Assembly: GCF_902833645.1 (NCBI RefSeq)
Contig: NZ_CADFGE010000015.1
Coordinates: forward strand, 124,001-188,000
Length of the DNA stretch: 64,000 nucleotides
Direction: 5' to 3'
DNA from: Paraburkholderia fungorum
GTDB taxonomy: Bacteria > Pseudomonadota > Gammaproteobacteria > Burkholderiales > Burkholderiaceae
The first letter of the stretch is position 1. The number at the start of each line of letters is the position of its first letter. Positions 24,767 through 33,362 of this stretch are shown here, piece after piece. The position numbers and the translations under genes are program-made. The notes under the pieces are model-generated. The model saw nothing but the letters and a program-made list of their open reading frames with translations, was not told where the DNA came from and did no database searches.

Positions 24767-25456
24767 ATGTTGAATGTCGACGACCTGTTCGTCAGCTACG
24801 GCCAGAGTGAAGCGCTGCATGGCATCAGCTTCAACGCCGCCCACAACGAAACCGTGGCGATCATGGGACGCAACGGCATGGGTAAGACCACGCTGTTCAA
24901 GTCGTTGATCGGCATTTTGCCGCTCAAGTCAGGCTCGGTGCGGGTGGACGGCGAGGAGGTGTCGCGCGACGAGAGTTTCCGACGGGTCGCCAAAGGCATC
25001 GCCTACGTACCGCAAGGCCGCCAGATTTTCGCGACGCTGAGCGTCGAGGAGAACATCCAGACCGGTCTCGAGAATGCACCGACGAAGACCGTGCCGGAGG
25101 AGATCTACGCCCTGTTCCCGGTGCTTTACGAGATGCGCGCCCGCAAGGGCGGCAACCTGTCCGGCGGCCAGCAGCAGCAACTGGCGATTGCCCGCGCGCT
25201 CGTCACGCAGCCCAAGGTGCTGTTGCTCGACGAGCCGACCGAGGGCATTCAGCCGTCGATCATCAAGGACATTGCCCGGGCATTGAACGAGATCCGCAAG
25301 CTGCGCGATATCACGATCGTCGTGTCGGAGCAGGTGCTGAGCTTTGCACTTGACGTCGCGGATCGCCTGTTCGTCATCGAAGGCGGCCGGCTCGTGCACG
25401 AGAGTCCGCGCAGCGCCGTCGACACCGCGAAGATTCGTGAATACCTGTCGGTGTGA
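24767..25456 (+). CDS. urtE: Urea/amide ABC transporter ATP-binding protein UrtE
   Basis: A 229-residue ABC ATPase of the LivF type. Walker A is GRNGMGKTT at 34-42, the signature is LSGGQQQQLAIARAL and Walker B is LLLDEPTEGIQPSI. The ATG at 24767, preceded by GGAGGAG, is preferred over an in-frame ATG at 24725 because the protein then begins at the normal family N-terminus (MLNVDDLFVSYG). It is the last transporter gene; fmdA follows 36 bp later. Confidence 0.93.
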   Translation: MLNVDDLFVSYGQSEALHGISFNAAHNETVAIMGRNGMGKTTLFKSLIGILPLKSGSVRVDGEEVSRDESFRRVAKGIAYVPQGRQIFATLSVEENIQTGLENAPTKTVPEEIYALFPVLYEMRARKGGNLSGGQQQQLAIARALVTQPKVLLLDEPTEGIQPSIIKDIARALNEIRKLRDITIVVSEQVLSFALDVADRLFVIEGGRLVHESPRSAVDTAKIREYLSV

Positions 25457-25492
25457 GCCGACTGTCCATCATTTTCTGGAGGAGGGTTTGCA

Positions 25493-26725
25493 ATGGCTGA
25501 AACGCTAATCAAGGTCGACCTGAAACAATCGGCCTACGACAACGAGAACGTCCACAATCGCTGGCATCCGGACATCCCGATGGCCTGCTGGGTCAATCCC
25601 GGCGACGATTTCATTCTTGAAACCTACGATTGGACCGGCGGGTTCATCAAGAACAACGACAGCGCGGACGACGTGCGCGATATCGATCTGTCGATCGTGC
25701 ACTTTCTGTCGGGACCGGTCGGCGTGAAAGGCGCGGAGCCGGGCGACCTGCTGGTGGTGGATCTGCTCGATATCGGCGCAAAACAGGAAAGCCAGTGGGG
25801 CTTCAACGGTTTTTTCTCGAAGAAGAACGGCGGTGGCTTCCTGACCGATCATTTTCCGCAGGCGCAAAAGTCGATCTGGGATTTTCATGGTCTCTACACC
25901 AGTTCGCGGCATATTCCCGGCGTGAACTTCGCGGGGCTGATTCACCCGGGGCTGATTGGGTGCCTGCCCGACCCGAAGATGCTGGCGACATGGAATGAGC
26001 GCGAGGCGGCGTTGATCGCTACGGACCCGCAACGCGTGCCCGGCCTTGCCAATCCGCCGTTCGCGGCAACGGCGCACATGGGACGGCTCGCCGGCGACGA
26101 TCACGCCAAAGCCGCCGCCGAGGGGGCGCGCACCGTGCCGCCGCGCGAGCATGGCGGCAATTGCGACATCAAGGATCTGTCGCGGGGCTCGAAGGTTTAC
26201 TTCCCGGTGTATGTCGACGGTGCAGGGCTATCGGTTGGCGACCTGCACTTCAGCCAGGGCGATGGCGAAATCACCTTCTGCGGCGCGATCGAAATGGCCG
26301 GCTGGGTGCATATGAGGGTCGAGCTGATCAAGGGCGGGATGGCGAAGTACGGCATCAAAAATCCGATCTTCAAGCCGAGTCCGATCACGCCGAACTACAA
26401 CGACTACCTGATTTTCGAGGGCATTTCAGTCGATGAACAGGGCAAGCAGCACTATCTGGATGTGCATATCGCATACCGGCAGGCTTGCCTGAACGCGATC
26501 GAGTATCTGACGAAGTTCGGCTACTCGCGCGCCCAGGCCTATTCGATTCTTGGCACGGCGCCTGTGCAGGGGCATATCAGCGGCGTGGTCGATGTGCCGA
26601 ACGCTTGCGCCACGCTGTGGCTGCCCACGCAGATCTTCGACTTCGATATCCGGCCGAATTCGGCCGGACCGGTCAGGCATGTCACGTCCGGGGTGGATTT
26701 GCCGCTGTCGCCGGATCTGGTCTGA
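25493..26725 (+). CDS. fmdA: Formamidase
   Basis: A 410-residue enzyme of the FmdA/AmdA acetamidase-formamidase family, of typical length. Family stretches visible are DDFILETYDWTGG near the start, GVNFAGLIHPGLIGCLPDP in the middle and GGNCDIKDLSRGSKVYFPVY. It hydrolyses formamide to formate and ammonia in the cytoplasm. A strong GGAGGAGGG site precedes the ATG. The order transporter genes-fmdA-fmdB resembles the formamide/urea cluster known from Methylophilus, so import and hydrolysis of short amides as nitrogen source is the likely job of the operon. Confidence 0.93.
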   Translation: MAETLIKVDLKQSAYDNENVHNRWHPDIPMACWVNPGDDFILETYDWTGGFIKNNDSADDVRDIDLSIVHFLSGPVGVKGAEPGDLLVVDLLDIGAKQESQWGFNGFFSKKNGGGFLTDHFPQAQKSIWDFHGLYTSSRHIPGVNFAGLIHPGLIGCLPDPKMLATWNEREAALIATDPQRVPGLANPPFAATAHMGRLAGDDHAKAAAEGARTVPPREHGGNCDIKDLSRGSKVYFPVYVDGAGLSVGDLHFSQGDGEITFCGAIEMAGWVHMRVELIKGGMAKYGIKNPIFKPSPITPNYNDYLIFEGISVDEQGKQHYLDVHIAYRQACLNAIEYLTKFGYSRAQAYSILGTAPVQGHISGVVDVPNACATLWLPTQIFDFDIRPNSAGPVRHVTSGVDLPLSPDLV

Positions 26726-26873
26726 CGCGTTTCTTGTCGAGCAGACGCGAGAGCGTTTGCCGAGGGCCGCCGTTCAATCGATGCGTGGAGTGTGTGAAGT
26801 GCGTCGAGTGCGGCGGCCGACTGACAGCCGGGCAATACCCATACCGATCCACCGATCTTCAGAGGGCAGCACC

Positions 26874-27203
26874 ATGCCGACTTACGAGTACCGCTGCGAT
26901 AGCTGCGGCCCCTTCGCCGCGATACGCCGTGTTGCCGAGCGCGATACGGTCTGTGCGTGTCCCGCTTGCACCGCGCCGGCGCAACGCATTCTTAGCCTGC
27001 CGGCGTTGTCATTGATGCCAACGGCCGCCCGTGCCGGGCACCAGATTAACGAGCGCGCGGCGCATGCGCCGCAGCGTTCGGGAGAATACACGCACCGTCA
27101 TGGGCCGGGATGTGGGTGCGGGTCGAAGGCGTCCGCGGTCGCGACGACGCCAGGCGGCCTCAAGACCAACGCTGGCGGCCGACCGTGGATGATTAGCCAC
27201 TGA
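26874..27203 (+). CDS. fmdB: FmdB-family zinc-ribbon protein
   Basis: A 109-residue protein beginning MPTYEYRCDSCG, the FmdB start. Two CxxC pairs (C8/C11 and C29/C32) form the zinc ribbon, and GPGCGCG near 80 adds another cysteine cluster. FmdB was described as a regulator of formamidase genes in Methylophilus, though the wider family has no settled biochemical role. The ATG at 26874 follows AGAGGG; the longer upstream frame overlaps fmdA and was rejected. Last gene of the urt-fmd operon, 148 bp after fmdA and convergent with tssL. Confidence 0.85.
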   Translation: MPTYEYRCDSCGPFAAIRRVAERDTVCACPACTAPAQRILSLPALSLMPTAARAGHQINERAAHAPQRSGEYTHRHGPGCGCGSKASAVATTPGGLKTNAGGRPWMISH

Positions 27204-27288
27204 CTCGCTGCGCGGGGCCGTGAGCCGTGCGGCGCTGTGTTGACGACAACGTGCCGCCGCGCCCGGACACAAGATCCGTTGATGTTTG

Positions 27289-28068
27289 TTACGGCAACGA
27301 GATCGTCAACGTGGCCGATTGCGGTCCGAGCTTGACCACCTGCGAATACGGCGCGAGCGTACGCAACGTCTGGTCGCGCAGATAGGTGTTCAGCCCGAGA
27401 TAAGCGAGCAGGCCGACCAGTGCGAACACCGCGCCGATCGACCACAACGGCACCTCGCGCTTGAGGCGGTGAGCGACCTGATCCGGCAGTGGCCAGTGCG
27501 GCGCGAACGGCGCGCGCTTGCCCTTCATATGCGCGATTTCATCGCCGATGCGCGCGGTCAGATAGGCGAGCTTCTCCGGTCCTTCGAGCAGATACTTGCC
27601 CTGGAAGCCGAGCAGCAGGCACATGTGGAACACTTCGAGCGACTGCAAACGCGCGGCGCCCTGTGCGCGGCATTCCTCCAGATACTGGAAGAATTTTTCG
27701 CCCGCCAGTTGCTCGCCGAACAGCACCAGTTGCAACGGCCGGCGTTCCCATTCAGTGCGGATCTTGAAGGTCGACGACAACACTGATTCGTCGATGGCCG
27801 CGCAGAACGCAAACTTGGATGCGTAGACGTCTTCCGCCGACGCATTGAGCTTTTTCGCGCCGCGCTCGAAGTCGCCGAGAAACTGCTGGATACGCTGGCT
27901 GAACTCGTGCGCGTCACCGGGCTCGCGGCCGTTCTTCAACAGAAACAGCATGAAGAAGCCGTCGTACAGCAGATCGAGCAGCGAGCGGACCTGATAGCTC
28001 GGCTCGGTCATGGGGGCGGGCGTCGCGGCAGGCGTGCTGCCGCCAAACAGGGAAGGCGCGTAGCTCAT
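27289..28068 (-). CDS. tssL: T6SS membrane-complex protein TssL (DotU/IcmH family)
   Basis: A 259-residue protein. The cytoplasmic DotU-like domain (about 25-205) contains SLLDLLYDGFFMLFLLKNG, FCAAIDESVLSSTF and MCLLLGFQGKYL, all standard TssL motifs; a single TM segment is at about 215-235 and a short periplasmic tail follows. There is no C-terminal peptidoglycan-binding (OmpA) domain; that role may be supplied by the separate BON/OmpA gene at 41446. Its start overlaps the tssK stop (ATGA). Forms the trans-envelope complex with TssM and TssJ. Confidence 0.95.
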   Translation of the reverse strand: MSYAPSLFGGSTPAATPAPMTEPSYQVRSLLDLLYDGFFMLFLLKNGREPGDAHEFSQRIQQFLGDFERGAKKLNASAEDVYASKFAFCAAIDESVLSSTFKIRTEWERRPLQLVLFGEQLAGEKFFQYLEECRAQGAARLQSLEVFHMCLLLGFQGKYLLEGPEKLAYLTARIGDEIAHMKGKRAPFAPHWPLPDQVAHRLKREVPLWSIGAVFALVGLLAYLGLNTYLRDQTLRTLAPYSQVVKLGPQSATLTISLP

Positions 28069-29411
28069 GATGTGACGGCGATCAGTTCGAGTTGAAGATC
28101 GTTGATGCCCGACGGCGCGTAGATCATTGCCGATTGGGCCTGCAACATGCGGTCATACAATGCGCCGCGCGATTCGCACGAGAAGTAGCACGCACCCGGG
28201 CGCACCGGAATGGCGGGCGGTACTTGCGGGGTGTAGACGAGACGCACGCCGGGCATGGCCGAGAGCACCAGCTTGTCGACGTCGTCCGGCGCGCCGACCT
28301 TGAAGCGGGCCGGTACGGCTTCGACGAGCTCCGCGGTCGGCATGTCCGCGGAGACCGCGATGTAGAACTGGGTCTTGTCGTCGATCTTGCCCGAGTCGAG
28401 GCGGCCCGCATGGAACGACGGACGCACCTCTTCGAGCGCGATCGCGAAGTAGCGCGTGGAGATCACGGTTTCGAGCAGATCGCGCAGGATCGTGTCGAGG
28501 CGCGCAAAACCGGGACCCGGGTCGTCATGCCGGTAAGCCGGCAGGTCGGACAAGGCGTAGCCCTTTGAAAACGTCATGAGCTGGCCGGCCAGACGCAGCA
28601 ATTCCTGAAACAGGCGTTCCGGATGCAGCGCCGAATGCTGGTACAGATGCGCAAGCGAAGCAAACGCGGCGCTCGCGGTGTGCAGCAGCCAGAACGAAGC
28701 GATGTCGCCCGAACGGAACTCGATGATGTTCTTGGTCGGCTCGCGGTGAAAACCGTACAGCGCGTTGACCTTGGCTTGCAGCGCGTCGATCAGTTGACGC
28801 AGCCGTTGATGCAGGATCGGCGACGCGTCGATTGCGAGGCAGGGCGGCACGAACGTATCGTCGATTTCAAAACCGGACGTGGCGGTGCGGCGCACGCGCA
28901 CGAGCGGCACCGACAGCAACTGGTCGCGCGGCTCGCTATGCGCAATGAGTTTGACGCTGGTCTTCAGGAAGGTGATGTCGGCTTCGGCGGCGTCAGTGAA
29001 ATGATCGGCCACCGGCGTCTGCTCGCTAACGTAGCGCGACACGAAGCCCGCGTTGCTGTCTTGCGAATAGTTCGCGCCGGTTTCTCGCAACGGATGCAGC
29101 GCCAGATAAAACGTGAACTCATTGATGCCGTCGGGCAACGTGTCGAGCGCGATTGGCGGCGGCAGGTCGTCGGCTTGCGGCGCGGAGTAGAGCGCCCCGT
29201 CGGGAAACACCAGCGAGAGTTCGCTCACGCGCAGCACGTTGCTGCCGAGCGCGTCGCGGTCGAAACGCGCCGAACGCACGCCCCAGTTGTACGGCTGGAT
29301 CGCCTGGATCGACTCGAACAGGCGCGCCTCGTGATAGGCGTCCTGACGCTGAAAATGCTGCGGCCTTAGAAACAGGCCTTCCCCCCAAAGCACTTTTGCG
29401 GAATAACTCAT
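28065..29411 (-). CDS. tssK: T6SS baseplate protein TssK
   Basis: A 448-residue TssK. The start KVLWGEGLFLRPQHFQRQD is nearly invariant in the family, and GACYFSCE and the C-terminal head-domain sequences (PSGINDLQLELIAV) are present. TssK trimers link the baseplate (TssEFG) to the TssJLM membrane complex. Between tssJ (108 bp upstream) and tssL (overlapping) in a three-gene minus-strand operon. Confidence 0.95.
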   Translation of the reverse strand: MSYSAKVLWGEGLFLRPQHFQRQDAYHEARLFESIQAIQPYNWGVRSARFDRDALGSNVLRVSELSLVFPDGALYSAPQADDLPPPIALDTLPDGINEFTFYLALHPLRETGANYSQDSNAGFVSRYVSEQTPVADHFTDAAEADITFLKTSVKLIAHSEPRDQLLSVPLVRVRRTATSGFEIDDTFVPPCLAIDASPILHQRLRQLIDALQAKVNALYGFHREPTKNIIEFRSGDIASFWLLHTASAAFASLAHLYQHSALHPERLFQELLRLAGQLMTFSKGYALSDLPAYRHDDPGPGFARLDTILRDLLETVISTRYFAIALEEVRPSFHAGRLDSGKIDDKTQFYIAVSADMPTAELVEAVPARFKVGAPDDVDKLVLSAMPGVRLVYTPQVPPAIPVRPGACYFSCESRGALYDRMLQAQSAMIYAPSGINDLQLELIAVTS

Positions 29412-29519
29412 GTCAAACCTGTTATATGCGTTCAGCGTGCGGCGCGCCCGGAGATAACCGATTCGAGCGCCGCATTGTTAATTCTCTAAAAACTGTTAAA
29501 TCGTATATGCGCGGCATCT

Positions 29520-30152
29520 TTAACCGCAACTTACCGAAGAAAGCATATTCAGCGGCTGGGCGGGCAATCCCTGTTCAGGCGGGATCACAGTGCCGTTAGT
29601 CACCGTCATTGCACAGTTATGCAGGCCAATCATTATGCCGGATTTCTCCGACTTCGCCGGGTCGAAGGCGAATTTCCAACGCTGCATGGCCGGGTCGCGG
29701 AATAGCGCGACGATACCGAATGCCTGAGCTTCGCGCGAGACTTTTTCGGTGACGGTGTAACGTTGACCGGGGATCAACGTTACTTCTCGCACGCCCAGCA
29801 GATCGCCGCCAAGCGTTGTCTTTTCCTTGGCCGGATCGGTAAAGGTGTCGAATGGCGCCTGCTGGAATGAGGTGGGGTCTTTCAACACATAAAGCCGCAC
29901 GATCAGCGCCAATGGGCGGTTGTCATTGGCGGCATTCAGATTCTGCGCCGCGTATAAGGTCAGGCCGACATTGCGGGGCGGTTTCTGGGCGTCCGGCAGA
30001 TCGGGTTTGCCGAGGCCGCTCGCCTGCAAAACCGCGTTGGCCGCGGCTCCCAGCGCCGGCACGGCGGCCGCGCAGCCGCCCAGCAGCGCGCACGCCGCGA
30101 GGCTGGCAATCAATAGCGATGCATGGCGAACAAGACGCGAATTCATATACAT
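29520..30152 (-). CDS. tssJ: T6SS outer-membrane lipoprotein TssJ
   Basis: A 210-residue lipoprotein. A hydrophobic signal ends in the lipobox LLGGC (Cys near 27), followed by the TssJ beta-sandwich (VGLTLYAAQNLNAANDNRPL, LIVRLYVLKDPTSFQQA, GQRYTVTEKV). An internal linker is rich in Ala and Pro. It anchors the membrane complex to the outer membrane and contacts the periplasmic part of TssM. Two in-frame ATGs (30152 and 30146) are possible starts; neither has a clear ribosome site. First gene of the minus-strand tssJ-tssK-tssL unit. Confidence 0.92.
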   Translation of the reverse strand: MYMNSRLVRHASLLIASLAACALLGGCAAAVPALGAAANAVLQASGLGKPDLPDAQKPPRNVGLTLYAAQNLNAANDNRPLALIVRLYVLKDPTSFQQAPFDTFTDPAKEKTTLGGDLLGVREVTLIPGQRYTVTEKVSREAQAFGIVALFRDPAMQRWKFAFDPAKSEKSGIMIGLHNCAMTVTNGTVIPPEQGLPAQPLNMLSSVSCG

Positions 30153-30508
30153 CGACCGGCTCGACGCCGTCCCCCGTCAGAACATCAATAACGAAATCAA
30201 TCCGGTAATTTTGCAGTCACGCTATTGCGCTAAAGCCGGTTTATGCAAAGCGCATTGCACCCCGGCAGTTACGCGTTCGCATGCGTTGCGCACGGAAATT
30301 TTTTCCGCTTCTCTCATGTCCACTATTGCACCAGGAAACAATTTCTGCATGTTTCGTTTAAATCATCCACATGCATTTTTTTTGTGCAATGCTTCTTCAC
30401 ACGAAAGTTGAATTATCGAAAATTGGCCTGTACTATACCCGCGCAGTTGAAGCAAAGCAAAACCCGGTTTCTCCTTGAATTAAAAAAATCGCACGTCGGT
30501 GAAAAACG
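30153..30508. promoter_or_regulatory. A/T-rich divergent T6SS promoter region
   Basis: 356 bp between tssJ (minus) and the TPR lipoprotein-tssBC operon (plus). The plus-side half (about 30290-30500) is markedly A/T-rich for this genome, including a run of Ts at 30375-30383, which is the sort of DNA bound by H-NS-like silencers. A small open frame here shows no protein-like features. A sigma-70-like promoter in it is listed separately. Confidence 0.6.
30408..30436 (+). promoter_or_regulatory. Sigma-70-type promoter for the tssBC-hcp operon
   Basis: TTGAAT (30408-30413), a 17-bp spacer and TACTAT (30431-30436), which is close to the consensus pair. Transcription would start near 30443, leaving a ~65-base leader before the TPR lipoprotein gene. 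No sigma-54 -24/-12 pair was seen here. Confidence 0.6.
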
Positions 30509-31195
30509 ATGAATCAGCGTCTGTTAGTAAAACTATCTGGGGTAGTGTTGGCATGCGGCGTGATTGCCGGTTGTGCAACACAGGGCAACAACGTGGCGAC
30601 CACACCGGAGGCTTTTAATAAGCAACTCGCGGACGCGGACACCGTCGCGAAGGGTGGCGACCAGGACCGCGCCATCTCGCTTTATCAGCAATTAGCCAAA
30701 TCCGATCCAACGCGTGAGGAACCGTGGTCGCGCATTGCGCAGATCCAGTTCACGCAGGGTCATTACGGCCAGGCGATTGTCGCCGCACAAGAAGCGCTGC
30801 AGCGCGACCAGACCGATCGTCAGGCCAAGAGCGTGCTGGCTGTCGCCGGCCTGCGCGTGGCTACGCAGTCGCTTGGCGAACTGCGTCAGGATGCGTCGCT
30901 CGCGGGTGATGCGAAGTCGGACGCGCAAGCGCTCGCCAAGCAGTTGCGCGACACGCTCGGCGAAGCCACGTTGTTCCCGCCTGACCCGAACGACAAGCCT
31001 GTCGTCAAGAAGAAGCGCATTATTCGCCACGTCGCCAAGGGCAAGACCACGGAGACGCCGGAAGCAACCCCCGGCGCCGCGGCTCCGGCCGCCACGGCGG
31101 CAGCTCCCGCCGCGCCGGCACCGGCCGCGCCCGCCGCGCCTGCGAAAGCAGCGCAAAGCGGCGGCGCGTCCGATCCGTTCAGCGCGCTGCGCTGA
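30509..31195 (+). CDS. T6SS-associated TPR lipoprotein
   Basis: A 228-residue lipoprotein: signal peptide, then lipobox VIAGC (Cys at about 22), then two to three TPR-like helices (about 35-115: ISLYQQLAKSDPTREEPWSR, AIVAAQEALQRDQTDRQAKS) and a low-complexity Ala/Pro C-terminus (about 170-220) that may span the periplasm or the peptidoglycan. A lipoprotein of this type heads tssBC operons in related Burkholderia T6SS clusters (recalled, not checked); its exact role is not established here. First gene of the plus-strand T6SS operon. Confidence 0.75.
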   Translation: MNQRLLVKLSGVVLACGVIAGCATQGNNVATTPEAFNKQLADADTVAKGGDQDRAISLYQQLAKSDPTREEPWSRIAQIQFTQGHYGQAIVAAQEALQRDQTDRQAKSVLAVAGLRVATQSLGELRQDASLAGDAKSDAQALAKQLRDTLGEATLFPPDPNDKPVVKKKRIIRHVAKGKTTETPEATPGAAAPAATAAAPAAPAPAAPAAPAKAAQSGGASDPFSALR

Positions 31196-31232
31196 TCCAC
31201 ACGCCTGATCTATCTGCATCCGGGAGCCGACG

Positions 31233-31781
31233 ATGGCGAAGAAAGAAAGTATTCAAAAACGTTTGCAAAAAGTGCGGCCGCCGCGCGTTCAACTCACGTA
31301 TGAAGTTGAGCGTGGTGATGCGATCGAGGTGAAAGAACTGCCGTTCGTCGTCGGCGTGGTTGCCGATCTGGCCGGACAGTCCGAAGTCGAGCAGCCGAAG
31401 CTGCGCGATCGCAAGTTCGTCAACATCGACCGCGACAATTTTGACGACGTGATGAAGGCGATCGAGCCGCGTGCCGCATTTCAGGTGGAAAACCGCCTGA
31501 GCGAAGCGGGTGGCAAATTTGCTGTCGACCTGCGGTTCAAGTCGATGGCCGATTTCAACCCGGATGAGGTGGTCGCGCAGATCGAGCCGTTGCGCCGTCT
31601 GCTCGAAGCGCGTTCGAAGCTGGCCGATCTGCGCAACAAGCTGGCCGGCAACGACAAACTCGAAGACCTGCTGAGCGAAGTGCTCAACAACACGCAGCAG
31701 TTGCAAACGCTGGCGAAAGACCAGGACAACGCAGCGGACCAGCACGCCGGCGCGCCGGACCACGACAAGCAGGGCGAATAA
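31233..31781 (+). CDS. tssB: T6SS contractile sheath small subunit TssB
   Basis: A 182-residue TssB/VipA. The start KESIQKRLQKVRPPRVQLTY, the ELPFVVGVVADL strand and the PRAAFQVENRL segment are diagnostic; a C-terminal helix (residues 130-155) is the part that packs on TssC. It co-assembles with TssC into the cytoplasmic sheath whose contraction fires the Hcp tube. 37 bp after the lipoprotein gene and 18 bp before tssC. Confidence 0.96.
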   Translation: MAKKESIQKRLQKVRPPRVQLTYEVERGDAIEVKELPFVVGVVADLAGQSEVEQPKLRDRKFVNIDRDNFDDVMKAIEPRAAFQVENRLSEAGGKFAVDLRFKSMADFNPDEVVAQIEPLRRLLEARSKLADLRNKLAGNDKLEDLLSEVLNNTQQLQTLAKDQDNAADQHAGAPDHDKQGE

Positions 31782-31799
31782 GTACGCACGGGGTGTGAG

Positions 31800-33290
31800 A
31801 TGAATCAGCAAACGGCAGCAGCCCAACTCGCCGCCGCGCAGAGCGGCACGGAATCCACGCTGCTCGACGAGATCGTCGAGAAAAGCCGCGTGGCCAAGTC
31901 CGAGTCCGAACACGCGCGCGCAAAAGACCTGATCGGCGAACTCGTGCACCAGGTGCTCGACGGCACGGTGGTGGTGTCCGACAACCTGTCGGCCACGATC
32001 GACGCGCGCGTCGCGGAACTCGACCGCCTGATTTCCGCGCAATTGAGCGCGGTGATGCATGCGCCGGAATTTCAGCGCATGGAAAGCACGTGGCGCGGTC
32101 TGGACTATCTGTGCAAGGAAAGCAATACCGGCTCGACGGTCAAGATCAAGGCGCTGCACGCGCCGAAGCGCGATCTCGTGCGCGACTTCAAGAACGCGAT
32201 TGAATTCGATCAGAGCGCGCTCTTCAAGAAGGTTTATGAGGAAGAGTTCGGTACGTTCGGTGGTGCGCCGTTCGGCACGATCATCGGCGACTTCGAGGTG
32301 ACGCGTCAGCCTGAAGACGTGTATTTCATCGAACAGATGGCGCATGTCGCGGCTGCGGCGCATGCCCCTTTCATCGCTTCCGCGTCGCCTGAACTGATGG
32401 GACTCGAAACGTTCGCCGACCTCGGCAAGCCGCGCGATCTCGGCAAGGTGTTCGACACCGTCGAATACGCGAAGTGGAAGTCGTTCCGCGATTCCGAAGA
32501 CTCGCGTTATGTCGGTTTGACCTTGCCGCGTTTTCTCGGTCGCCTGCCTTTCAATCCGAAAGACGGCGCCACCGCGGAAGGTTTCAACTTCGTTGAAGAC
32601 GTGGACGGCACGGATCACAGCAAATACCTGTGGTGTAACGCAGCGTGGGCATTTGCCGCCCGCCTGACTGCCGCCTTCGACGACTTTGGCTGGTGCGCGG
32701 CGATTCGCGGCGTGGAAGGCGGCGGTCTGGTAGAAGACCTGCCCACCCACACGTTCAAGACCGACGACGGCGAGGTCGCGCTGAAATGCCCGACGGAAAT
32801 CGCGATTACCGATCGCCGTGAAAAGGAACTGAGCGACCTCGGTTTCATTCCGCTCGTGCACTGCAAGAATTCGGATTACGCCGCGTTTTTCGCTGCGCAA
32901 TCGGTGCAAAAACCCAAGAAATACAGTACCGATAGCGCGAATGCGAACGCCGTGCTGTCCGCGCAGTTGCAGTACATCTTCTCGGTATCGCGCGTGGCGC
33001 ACTACCTGAAGGCGATGATGCGCGACAAGATCGGCAGCTTCGCATCGGCACAGAACGTCGAAGTTTTCCTGAATCGTTGGATCTCGCAGTACGTGCTGCT
33101 GGACGACAACGCGACCCAGGAGCAGAAAGCGCAGTTCCCGCTGCGCGAGGCATCGATCCAGGTCTCGGAAATTCCGGGCAAGCCTGGCTCGTATCGTTCG
33201 GTCGCTTTCCTGCGGCCGCACTTCCAGCTAGACGAGTTGTCGATCTCGTTGCGGCTTGTTGCTGACCTGCCGAAACCGGCAAATTCATAA
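31800..33290 (+). CDS. tssC: T6SS contractile sheath large subunit TssC
   Basis: A 496-residue TssC/VipB of standard length. Motifs include AEFQRMESTWRGL-like text (APEFQRMESTWRGLDYL), RFLGRLPF and HYLKAMMRDKIGSF near the C-terminus. Partner of TssB in the sheath. It is followed by a strong hairpin and then hcp. Confidence 0.97.
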   Translation: MNQQTAAAQLAAAQSGTESTLLDEIVEKSRVAKSESEHARAKDLIGELVHQVLDGTVVVSDNLSATIDARVAELDRLISAQLSAVMHAPEFQRMESTWRGLDYLCKESNTGSTVKIKALHAPKRDLVRDFKNAIEFDQSALFKKVYEEEFGTFGGAPFGTIIGDFEVTRQPEDVYFIEQMAHVAAAAHAPFIASASPELMGLETFADLGKPRDLGKVFDTVEYAKWKSFRDSEDSRYVGLTLPRFLGRLPFNPKDGATAEGFNFVEDVDGTDHSKYLWCNAAWAFAARLTAAFDDFGWCAAIRGVEGGGLVEDLPTHTFKTDDGEVALKCPTEIAITDRREKELSDLGFIPLVHCKNSDYAAFFAAQSVQKPKKYSTDSANANAVLSAQLQYIFSVSRVAHYLKAMMRDKIGSFASAQNVEVFLNRWISQYVLLDDNATQEQKAQFPLREASIQVSEIPGKPGSYRSVAFLRPHFQLDELSISLRLVADLPKPANS

Positions 33291-33302
33291 ACGAAGTCAG
33301 AG

Positions 33303-33325
33303 AACCCGTGCGGGCCGCACGGGTT
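33303..33325 (+). terminator. Strong hairpin between tssC and hcp
   Basis: AACCCGTGCG and CGCACGGGTT form a perfect 10-bp stem with a 3-base loop, 12 bp after the tssC stop; no T run follows. It may be a partial terminator or a processing/stability element for the hcp message. Confidence 0.65.
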
Positions 33326-33362
33326 AGCTGTTAAAACCACCTCTTTGGGGAGTCGATGAGTT

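Noticed and set aside
30243..30512. 89-codon plus-strand open frame in the T6SS divergent promoter
   Set aside because: The composition is that of A/T-rich promoter DNA, it overlaps the start of the TPR lipoprotein gene, and no protein motif or ribosome site is visible.
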